Positions 20,101-26,921 of a DNA stretch of 64,000 nucleotides are shown here, piece after piece. A model generated the notes under the pieces. It was not told the origin of the DNA and did no database searches. It was given only the letters and a program-made list of their open reading frames with translations. Position 1 is the stretch's first letter. Each line of letters opens with the position of its first letter. Location of the stretch: positions 124,001-188,000 of the forward strand of contig NZ_FXTN01000007.1 in the NCBI RefSeq assembly GCF_900182595.1. Direction: 5' to 3'. The translations under genes and the position numbers were made by a program. Source of the stretch: Pedobacter westerhofensis (GTDB taxonomy: Bacteria > Bacteroidota > Bacteroidia > Sphingobacteriales > Sphingobacteriaceae).

Positions 20101-23100
20101 GGGCTGTATGCCCCAGCTGATCCATAATTTTGCAACTGCGTAGGAAACTACAAAAAGTGCAGGCTGTGTATATTTTGTATTGCTGATATCGGCCTCTGCC
20201 TGCGGGCTGTTGTCAGTATAGATCAGTTCACGGATATCCCTACCAATATATTCAGTAAGAATAACTGCACATTCATCAATGGCCGTCCTGAAGATTTCTT
20301 CGTTACGGTAAAGTTCGGCACCCATATTCAGGTACTGTGCGCCCTGTCCGGGAAACAGGAAGACCGTTTCTCCCGGCAGGCTTGTGAGGGGTTCAACCGC
20401 AGCACTGGGCTGGGCCAGTGAGGCCTCCAGTTCCTGTTTGTTCCCTGCAATGATAAAGCTGCGGTGGTTGAAGTTTTCCCTGGTAGTCTGTAAAGTATAT
20501 GCAATATCCGCGAGATTAATTTCCGGATTGGCATCAATATTATTTTTTATTAAGGATTTATAGTTCTGCAGGCTTTCAGGAGATTTGGCAGAAAAGCTGA
20601 AAATCTGTTTTGTTCTTCCCTGATCCGTATTTACCGGTTCAGGGTGTGCGTACTCTTCCATCACTACATGGACATTGGTACCACCAACACCAAAGGAGCT
20701 GATTCCCGCCCGCCTTACACCTTCACTGTCCCAGGGTTTCAGTTTTTGATTCACATAGAACGGCGAAGAACCAAAATCAATATTGGGATTGGGCCTGTCA
20801 AAATTGATGGATGGCGGGATCTCCTGATGATATAATGCAAGCGTAGTTTTAATGAGACCTGCCACACCTGCAGCAGCTGTCATATGCCCCATGTTGCTCT
20901 TAATTGAGCCAATCGCGCAATACTGCTGCGCAGACTGTTCACCAAATGCCTGTTTAAGCCCTTCAATCTCGATGGGGTCTCCAAGGGGAGTTCCCGTACC
21001 ATGTGCTTCAATATATGAAATTGTTGCAGGATCAATATCTGCATCACTGATTGCCATTGCAATTGCTGCGGCCTGTCCGTCGGTGCTCGGTGCAGTAAAA
21101 CTGCCTTTGTTGCTGCCGTCGTTATTTACGCCTGTCCCTCTGATCACTCCATAAATGGTATCGCCGTCCCGCTCTGCTGCCGCGAGCGTTTTCAGCAGGA
21201 CTACCCCGGCACCATCACTGAAAACAGTTCCGGTAGAACTTTCGTCAAATGAGCGGCAGTGCCCGTCTTTGCTCAGCATGGCACCTTCCTGATAGATATG
21301 GCCGCTTTTGATCGGGGAAGTCACGCTTGCCCCGCCCGCTATTGCTACGTCGCACTGATTTTTGCGCAGGCTCTCCACTGCCTGCGACACCGCAAGGAGC
21401 GAGGTTGAACAGGCAGAAAAAACACTTACTGCAGGCCCTTTCAGGTCCAGTTCATAGGCTGTTCTCGACGAGATATAATCTTTTTCATTCACCGTCATCA
21501 CCTGGAAATTTCCTACCTGGCTGATAAGAGCCGCGTTCCCTGCAACGTTGTGCTGGTAATAGCTGTTATTTCCTGATCCGGCAAACACGCCGATAAGCCC
21601 GTCATATACCGAAGGCAGATGGCCTGACTTCTCCAGTACATCCCTGCTGATTTCAAGGAAAATGCGCTGCTGGGGGTCCATTACTTCTGCCAGTTTGGGA
21701 TTAATGCCAAAAAATAAAGGATCAAATAACTCTGCATCCTCAATAATGCCCCTGGCGCCAACATAGTCCGGATCATTTTTCAGTTCTTCAGGTATGGAGC
21801 TGTCCAGTTCTTCTCTGGTAAAAAATGTAGTAGTTTCCTTTCCGCTGCGCAGTACTTCCCACAGTTCATCAATAGTTTTGGCACCCGGAAAGCGCCCGGC
21901 CATGCCGATCACTGCTACAGGCTGGGATGAATCGGAAGATAATTTTCTTTTTAATACTTTACCGGAAGAGTCCGCGTTCAGATGATTTAAAATCTGACTG
22001 ATACTTGGAAACTGATAAAGTTTCGTAATGGGCAGTTCAATATGGTGCTGCGAGCGTAAAAGAGAAACCGTTTTCAGTGCCAGCAGTGAATTACCGCCCA
22101 GCTCAAAAAAGTTATCATTGATACCTACAGTATCCAGTTCAAGTACGGTTGCCCATGCGGCAGCAATTTTCTTTTCGCCGGCTGTTCTTGGTACTGTGTA
22201 CAGCACGGATAATTCCGGGCGTTTGCGCTCAGGCAATGGAAGTGCTTTTTTATCTACCTTGCCACTGCTGGTTTTTGGCAGGTCTTCCATCCAGATAAAG
22301 GAGGAGGGAATCATGTAATCCGGGAGCTGCTCTTCCAGGTATTTTCTTACCTGGCTTGTATTTTCGGGACCATTTCCGGCAACAAGGTATGCCAGCAGCC
22401 TGCTCTGTCCGCTCAGATCATTTTTAGCAATAACAATGGCCTGTTTCACACCTTCTATCGCATTGAGCAGCACTTCGATTTCTCCCAGTTCAATTCTGTA
22501 GCCCCTGATCTTTACCTGGTCGTCCCTTCTTCCCAGGAAATCAATGCTGCCATCGGGAAGGATTGCCGCCAGGTCACCTGTGAGGTATATTCTTGTGGCT
22601 GTTCCCTCTACGCTAATCCAGACAAATTTTTCTGCTGTGAGTTCAGGCCTGTTGAGGTAACCTTCAGCAAGCCCAAGTCCGGCGATGGCCAGCTCTCCGG
22701 TTTCCCCATCCGGCAGCAGGTTTTTATTTTGATCAATGATATAGATCTGAGTATTTGCAATTGGTGTTCCAATGTTTGGAAGTAATGGCCAGCTTTCAGC
22801 TGTTCCGCGGAGTTCCAGCTGTGTAACCACATGGCATTCTGTTGGGCCATACTGGTTGTAAAGGGCACAGTGGTCCAGGCCCTTAAAAAACTCTTTTACC
22901 TGCGGAGTAATCTTGAGCTGCTCACCGGCAGTCATGATTTCTTTCAGGCTCTGCGGAAACTGTTGTGTACTGCTTGCAGCCTCGGCCAGGAACTGAAGTG
23001 CCACAAAAGGCAAAAATATGCGGTCTATCCTGGTTTCGGTGATATATTTTAACAGGTTGACCGGGTCCAGCCGCAGGTCGTCGCCCACCAGTACCAGTGT

Positions 23101-23757
23101 TGCCCCTGTAGTCAGCGTGGCAAAGATCTCCTGGAACGAAACGTCAAAGCTAAGCGGGGCAAACTGCAGTGTCCTGCTGTCAGGCCCTGCAACAGAATGC
23201 TGATGCTGCCACAAAATTAAATTAGACATTGCCTTCTGCGTCATATATACCCCTTTGGGGATGCCTGTTGAGCCAGACGTATATAAGACATAGATATTTT
23301 GGTTCTGCTTTACCGCAGGTATATGAATTGCCTGTGCCGGACGAGACAAGCTTGCATGGCCCTTTAAGCCAAGGCCCGTAAAAAATGATTCATCGGCTGC
23401 AGTTGAGATACAGGTTTTGATGCCGGAATCTGCAACGATCTGCTGAAGCCTTTGCACAGGATAAGCGGGATCCAGCGGCAGATAAGCTTTTCCTGCTGCC
23501 AGGACAGCCAGCACAGCAACGATCATGTCTATGGAGCGACTGGTACTCACACCAATCAGCTCTTCGCCGGATGCTGAGACGGTAATTCTGCTGCCTAAGC
23601 TCTGCACTTTCTCCAGCAACGATTCATAAGTCAGCTGTTCGCCCTCAAAAGATACCGCAATATGTTTCGGGAAACTTTTTGCAGTATCTTCAAAAAGGGT
23701 GTATACCAGTGGAATGTGAGCTGTGCCGCTAAAAATATGCTTAGTTCCGTTCTTCAT
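17173..23757 (-). CDS. Hybrid NRPS-PKS, A-PCP-KS-AT-ACP-aminotransferase
   Basis: A 2194-residue assembly-line protein. Domains: adenylation about 20-510 (YTSGSTGIPKG, YGPTE, SSGK); carrier about 525-595 (GGNSL, Ser 557); ketosynthase about 610-1035 with Cys 783 in SACSTSL, His 919 in EAHGTG and His 958; acyltransferase about 1130-1425 with Ser 1226 in GHSIG and HAFH at 1322-1325, the malonyl-CoA type; acyl carrier about 1500-1575 with Ser 1536 in GLDSL; a Pro/Ala-rich linker; class III PLP aminotransferase about 1725-2135 with FDEVITGFR and Lys 1976. It ends with GRDQAGNPAWF, a tail seen before condensation domains. No ketoreductase is present, so the beta-keto group would be transaminated as in mycosubtilin MycA. 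There is no condensation domain, so this is the loading protein. Confidence 0.95.
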   Translation of the reverse strand: MKNGTKHIFSGTAHIPLVYTLFEDTAKSFPKHIAVSFEGEQLTYESLLEKVQSLGSRITVSASGEELIGVSTSRSIDMIVAVLAVLAAGKAYLPLDPAYPVQRLQQIVADSGIKTCISTAADESFFTGLGLKGHASLSRPAQAIHIPAVKQNQNIYVLYTSGSTGIPKGVYMTQKAMSNLILWQHQHSVAGPDSRTLQFAPLSFDVSFQEIFATLTTGATLVLVGDDLRLDPVNLLKYITETRIDRIFLPFVALQFLAEAASSTQQFPQSLKEIMTAGEQLKITPQVKEFFKGLDHCALYNQYGPTECHVVTQLELRGTAESWPLLPNIGTPIANTQIYIIDQNKNLLPDGETGELAIAGLGLAEGYLNRPELTAEKFVWISVEGTATRIYLTGDLAAILPDGSIDFLGRRDDQVKIRGYRIELGEIEVLLNAIEGVKQAIVIAKNDLSGQSRLLAYLVAGNGPENTSQVRKYLEEQLPDYMIPSSFIWMEDLPKTSSGKVDKKALPLPERKRPELSVLYTVPRTAGEKKIAAAWATVLELDTVGINDNFFELGGNSLLALKTVSLLRSQHHIELPITKLYQFPSISQILNHLNADSSGKVLKRKLSSDSSQPVAVIGMAGRFPGAKTIDELWEVLRSGKETTTFFTREELDSSIPEELKNDPDYVGARGIIEDAELFDPLFFGINPKLAEVMDPQQRIFLEISRDVLEKSGHLPSVYDGLIGVFAGSGNNSYYQHNVAGNAALISQVGNFQVMTVNEKDYISSRTAYELDLKGPAVSVFSACSTSLLAVSQAVESLRKNQCDVAIAGGASVTSPIKSGHIYQEGAMLSKDGHCRSFDESSTGTVFSDGAGVVLLKTLAAAERDGDTIYGVIRGTGVNNDGSNKGSFTAPSTDGQAAAIAMAISDADIDPATISYIEAHGTGTPLGDPIEIEGLKQAFGEQSAQQYCAIGSIKSNMGHMTAAAGVAGLIKTTLALYHQEIPPSINFDRPNPNIDFGSSPFYVNQKLKPWDSEGVRRAGISSFGVGGTNVHVVMEEYAHPEPVNTDQGRTKQIFSFSAKSPESLQNYKSLIKNNIDANPEINLADIAYTLQTTRENFNHRSFIIAGNKQELEASLAQPSAAVEPLTSLPGETVFLFPGQGAQYLNMGAELYRNEEIFRTAIDECAVILTEYIGRDIRELIYTDNSPQAEADISNTKYTQPALFVVSYAVAKLWISWGIQPSILCGHSIGEYVAAHLAGVFSLKDGLKLIATRGDLVSKLPGGSMLSVRAAFSSIENILPSTLSLAAVNSPKLCVVAGTDLDINAFQEKLDEKQVLHKKLLTSHAFHSWMMDPVLNEFAAVVGEIKLNRPQKPIVSTVTGDFLTDAEAQDPAYWTSHLRKTVLFSPAIDTVLKLDNPLLIECGPGNTCTTLAWQHGSRTNFNAVASLDKKESAGATESILTALGKVWQLGLSPEWKSFYQGQKRRRIDLPTYSYNRKRFWAEPKQLPYTLNQPITESYTAMRKDTLTEKIKDILENASGIEMDGVTPEMSFIEIGLDSLLLTQVALIFKKEFALPITFRQLNEEYSTIDTLAAFVDQSLPAEKSAVRTAAAPVQNYAPQPAASFTPSDSALGLIAQQLQLLSRQVELMQGTPQASPDINAGINYAESAAPSPVKVAPSFSSPNSAAQDLSLSGISAEELAEIKKPFGAVARIEKQATSLAPAQKEFLDQLTLRYNQKTAASKAFAQKNRAHMADPRVVSGFKPYTKEIVYSIVTNKSLGSHLWDIDGNEYIDALNGFGSNLLGYQHPALKAAVLDQVEKGYEIGPQHELAGELSALICEFTGFDRAALCNTGSEAVLGAMRIARTVTGRSMIVAFSGSYHGINDEVIIRGTKKLKSFPAAPGILPEAVQNMLILDYGTDESLEIIRERAHELAAVLVEPVQSRRPEFQPVDFLKEVREITLQSETVLIFDEVITGFRAHQGGTQAMFGIQADLGTYGKVIGGGMPVGAIAGKKQFMDALDGGFWKYGDDSFPEIGVTYFAGTFVRHPLALAAGRASLLYMKEKGTALQATLNQHTTYLAGLLNSTMEEFHLPMYAAYFGSLWKIKFKEEYPYSELLFTLMREKGIHIWDGFPCFLTEAHTMDEIELIAAKFRESIIELISVDLIPLTEPLTAKKTEGIEAPPVEGAKLGRDQAGNPAWFIADPENPSKYLQVESKI

Positions 23758-24541
23758 TTAACTCCAATTTTTTTAACTGATCGTAGACTTCTTTTTTAAC
23801 GAACAGGCGTTTGAGCGCAACGGTAGAATGTACCAGGACATACCCCGCTTTTCTCAGTTTGTCACAGCTGTTTTTGATCCTGAAATGGAACGCCTTATCT
23901 TTTGTGTTATAAATCTCATCAAATTCTACCAGTATAGCCCTTACATCCAGCTGGTCCTCAACGATTGAGTCTATTACTTTATACTCCGCGCCTTCAATTT
24001 CGATCTTTAGTAAATCGATATGAGAATGGCCCAGCTGTTTCATTAAATTGCCCAAACGGTCTACCGGAGCTTCAATAAAACTTTTGGAATCTGTAAACAG
24101 ATAAGCAGAGTGCGAAGAATAATTCTCCCTTTCAGGGTCGTAGAACTTCAGGATTTCCTTTTTGTCCCAGAGCCCGATGGTGATAAACTCAATTTCATTA
24201 AATTGTTTCGGGCCGATATGATAGACGTAAGGGTTGAGTGTTTTGTCGAGCGTTAACGGTGTCCCTTTATTTACATATGCTTTTACTTCATCAAAATGAT
24301 TAATTCCGTAAGGCGAAGGATCAAAAATATATACTCTGGAATCAAATTTCATTTTAAGCTCAGTATCAAATGATATGTCTTCACCTGCGCCAACGCAATA
24401 AACGATGGATTCTGAATTGAGAAAATGATCAGGTACGAGATACCCGCACCTTTCCGAACCATAGTAGCTGAGGTTCTGCAGTGGTTTTACATTTGACTGA
24501 GGGTGTATACCCAGCATTTTTTTTATGAGTTGCGTCGCCAT
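23741..24541 (-). CDS. FkbM-family methyltransferase
   Basis: A 266-residue protein with IVYCVGAGEDISFD (about residues 47-60), the SAM-binding turn, and LLKIEIEGAEYKVI (about 177-190), the hallmark of the FkbM methyltransferase family. FkbM is a 31-O-methyltransferase of FK506 biosynthesis; relatives methylate hydroxyls in natural products and glycans. It is the first gene of the minus-strand operon, and its last 17 bases overlap the start of the hybrid synthase gene, so it is tightly coupled to the assembly line and probably tailors the product. What position is methylated is unknown, since neither synthase provides an obvious hydroxyl; the hydroxyl might come from an amino-acid side chain. 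Confidence 0.85.
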   Translation of the reverse strand: MATQLIKKMLGIHPQSNVKPLQNLSYYGSERCGYLVPDHFLNSESIVYCVGAGEDISFDTELKMKFDSRVYIFDPSPYGINHFDEVKAYVNKGTPLTLDKTLNPYVYHIGPKQFNEIEFITIGLWDKKEILKFYDPERENYSSHSAYLFTDSKSFIEAPVDRLGNLMKQLGHSHIDLLKIEIEGAEYKVIDSIVEDQLDVRAILVEFDEIYNTKDKAFHFRIKNSCDKLRKAGYVLVHSTVALKRLFVKKEVYDQLKKLELNEERN

Positions 24542-24813
24542 TTACTGATATTGTTGTAATTATCCTTTTGGTTTTATATTGCTCATTTCTCTCTCTATAA
24601 TTTAAGAAAAATAAATGAATTTTTTTTGTCTAAAATGAGTTTTCAGGTCTAAAATACACATTCTCCCAAAATTCCATAAGGGCATTTGACATTAATCAAA
24701 ATCATCCCGGTGTGCATAATATAAAATTTTCCAGACCTGCATTGTATATGTTTAAAACAGTTCGTTATCATTATCAGAATTTCCTTTTTGCTGTTTTATT
24801 TTGTTTGAATATT

Positions 24814-24831
24814 TATTTGTTCAGTCAAATA
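24814..24831. promoter_or_regulatory. Candidate operator (inverted repeat) at operon promoter
   Basis: TATTTG, 6 bases, CAAATA form a perfect 6-bp inverted repeat that overlaps the -7 element and start region of the minus-strand promoter. It lies in the divergent gap before the TetR gene, the usual place for a TetR operator. The arms are AT-rich and short, so chance is possible. Confidence 0.3.
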
Positions 24832-24854
24832 TAAAATGAGTTTCGGCAAACAAA
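24826..24854 (-). promoter_or_regulatory. Candidate promoter of the biosynthetic operon
   Basis: On the minus strand TTTG (24851-24854), 17 bases, then TATATTTG (24826-24833), which fits the Bacteroidota TTTG-N17-23-TAnnTTTG promoter. Transcription would begin near 24820, leaving a leader of about 280 bases before the FkbM-type gene. I see no strong hairpin in that leader. Placement is by motif only. Confidence 0.45.
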
Positions 24855-24904
24855 ACCTGCATTATTTTATTATGTATCTTATTATTTTACACAATTATAT
24901 TCAA

Positions 24905-24912
24905 TACTTTTG
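24905..24912 (+). promoter_or_regulatory. Candidate -7 element for the TetR gene
   Basis: TACTTTTG fits the TAnnTTTG -7 consensus, 43 bases upstream of the TetR start codon. No clear -33 TTTG is found at the right distance, so the promoter may be weak or activator-dependent. Confidence 0.35.
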
Positions 24913-24954
24913 GGATTAATAAAAAACAGGTGCTAACCCGGTAGAAATTTCCTT

Positions 24955-25542
24955 ATGGAAAAAGATGAAATTGTCATTCACGAAATATTGGTAGCAGCCA
25001 AATCCCTTTTCGGGAAATTTGGGCTGAAAAAGACCACTATAGATGATATCTCTGCTGCATCAGGAAAAGGAAAAAATACGCTTTACAGTTATTTTCCTGG
25101 AAAGAATGAAATATTTGAAGCCGTTGTTAAAGATGAAATGCAAACGGTGATCAAAAATCTGCAGGAAGCAGTTGATGCTGCCTCTTCTGCGAAAAGCAAA
25201 CTAAAAGCTTTTTTGAGTAAGCAGAGTGCCGCTATCCTTGAATTGCGCAGCCTGTACAAGGTGTTGTTCGAAGATATGATTGAATCCCGCAAGATGCTGA
25301 TGCCGCTGCGGCTGAAATACGAAAATACGCAGATTGAGATGATCGCTGAGATTATCAGGGGAGGTATCGCATCTGATGAATTTAAACACATGTCTGATAC
25401 GCATATCCATAAATTAGCTCTCATACTGATTATTGCTTTCCGCGGATTACATTTTCCCCTTACAATTAATCCTCCTGAAATACAACCCCATGAGTATTTT
25501 GATGCGCTGGTAGACATGCTCATTGAAGGAATTGGGAATTAA
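24955..25542 (+). CDS. TetR/AcrR-family transcriptional regulator
   Basis: A 195-residue protein with the TetR N-terminal helix-turn-helix: FGKFGLKKTTIDDISAAS then GKGKNTLYSYFPGKNEIF (about residues 19-55). The C-terminal half is helical and variable, the ligand-binding and dimer part. It is divergent from the biosynthetic operon across a 413-bp gap and may control it, itself, or the genes downstream. The next gene (HD-PycTM) starts 22 bp after its stop and is probably co-transcribed. The ligand is unknown. The ATG follows an AT-rich leader without a strong ribosome site. Confidence 0.9.
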   Translation: MEKDEIVIHEILVAAKSLFGKFGLKKTTIDDISAASGKGKNTLYSYFPGKNEIFEAVVKDEMQTVIKNLQEAVDAASSAKSKLKAFLSKQSAAILELRSLYKVLFEDMIESRKMLMPLRLKYENTQIEMIAEIIRGGIASDEFKHMSDTHIHKLALILIIAFRGLHFPLTINPPEIQPHEYFDALVDMLIEGIGN

Positions 25543-25564
25543 TGAATTAAACCGCCATATTTAT

Positions 25565-26914
25565 ATGATGAACTACCTCGAGGTGTTAGATCAGGTGAGG
25601 GCGCATGTAGCCAGCCTTTTCCACGCTAAAAAAGATGATAAACTAATTTACCATAACCTTCTCCACACAGAACAGGTAGTTAAATCTGTAGTGAAAATTG
25701 CCAATCATTATCAGTTGTCTGATCATGATTTTTTTGTGGTAAACGCCGCAGCATGGTTTCATGATATCGGGTATCTCACTAGCTTTGAACACCATGAGGC
25801 AAGGGGCGCAGAGTCTGCCAGGCAGTTCCTGAATGTCAGGGGAGCAGAACCTGAAGTAACCGAAATGGTAGTCAACTGTATCCTGGCCACTAAAATGCCG
25901 CAGCATCCGGTAGGCCTGCTGGAACAGATTATTTGTGATGCAGACCTCTTCCATCTTGGGGGCGATAACTTTAAGGACAGAAACAAACTGATGCGCAGGG
26001 AAGCTGAAGCCTGCTGGGGAAAAGATATTGATAAAAATGACTGGAGATTAAAAACGATCTCACTGTTTGAATCCCACCATTATCATACCGAGTACTGCCA
26101 GGACCTTTTAAGTGCTAAAAAACAATTAAACCTGCAGGAACTGAAAGATAAATCAGTTAAAGAAGCTGAGAAAGAGGATAAAAAAGCAGTTAAGCAGCAC
26201 GAAAAGGAAGATAAGCAGCATCAAAAGGAAGAGAAGCAGCTTGAAAAGGAAAAAAAACATCGCTCAAAAGAAGATGATAACGATAACAGCGAGCTGCAGG
26301 TTTACGGCAGTGCTGAAAATCTGAATGACGCTAAGGAAATTATGAAAAAGGAAGACAAGGAAGTAAAAAAGAAAAAAAGCGACCGTCCTGACAAAGGTAT
26401 CGAAACCATGTTCAGGATCACTTCGGGAAATAACCAGCGGTTAAGCGATATGGCGGACAACAAGGCACATATCATGATCTCTACAAATTCTATTATTCTA
26501 TCAGTTATCCTGAGTATACTTTTGCGGAAGCTCGAAGATAACCCGCACCTGATTATCCCTACACTGATACTGCTGATCATTTGTGTGGTCACTATGGTGT
26601 TCTCCATTCTGGCTACAAGGCCATCGGTTCCTGAAGGTACTTTTACTGCAGAAGATATTCAGCAGAAGAAAGTAAACCTTTTATTCTTTGGTAACTTTTA
26701 TCGTATGGACCTGCCGGAATATGTAGCAGGGATGGAGAAGATGATGGAAGACCGTGAATTTTTATATGGCACACTGATCAAGGACGTTTATTCTCAGGGA
26801 GTTGTACTTGGCCGTAAATATCGCTTGCTGAGAATTGCCTATAATGTGTTCATGTTTGGGATCATCGGTTCGGTTCTTGCTTTTGTAATTGCTGCAGCCT
26901 GGGTTGCACTTTAA
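25565..26914 (+). CDS. HD-domain phosphohydrolase fused to a PycTM-like (DUF5706) membrane module
   Basis: About 450 residues from ATG 25565 (a second ATG follows at once; an in-frame TTG lies upstream inside the TetR gene). Residues 20-180 form an HD domain with His 34 in YHNLLHT, the His-Asp pair in AWFHDIGY (66-67) and Asp 125 in CDADLF, so the metal site looks complete. Residues 190-280 are a charged Lys/Glu-rich linker, probably coiled coil. Residues 285-449 match the Pycsar effector membrane domain: three hydrophobic helices (about 305-320, 327-350, 425-447). PycTM effectors damage the membrane on binding cyclic pyrimidine nucleotides, but no cyclase gene is adjacent here, so a housekeeping nucleotide-signalling role near ppk1 is as likely. 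Confidence 0.8.
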   Translation: MMNYLEVLDQVRAHVASLFHAKKDDKLIYHNLLHTEQVVKSVVKIANHYQLSDHDFFVVNAAAWFHDIGYLTSFEHHEARGAESARQFLNVRGAEPEVTEMVVNCILATKMPQHPVGLLEQIICDADLFHLGGDNFKDRNKLMRREAEACWGKDIDKNDWRLKTISLFESHHYHTEYCQDLLSAKKQLNLQELKDKSVKEAEKEDKKAVKQHEKEDKQHQKEEKQLEKEKKHRSKEDDNDNSELQVYGSAENLNDAKEIMKKEDKEVKKKKSDRPDKGIETMFRITSGNNQRLSDMADNKAHIMISTNSIILSVILSILLRKLEDNPHLIIPTLILLIICVVTMVFSILATRPSVPEGTFTAEDIQQKKVNLLFFGNFYRMDLPEYVAGMEKMMEDREFLYGTLIKDVYSQGVVLGRKYRLLRIAYNVFMFGIIGSVLAFVIAAAWVAL

Positions 26915-26921
26915 TATTGCT

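Noticed and set aside
25565..26914. Complete Pycsar defence operon
   Set aside because: No pyrimidine cyclase (PycC) gene is adjacent; the neighbours are a TetR regulator and ppk1, so the membrane domain alone does not make a defence system.
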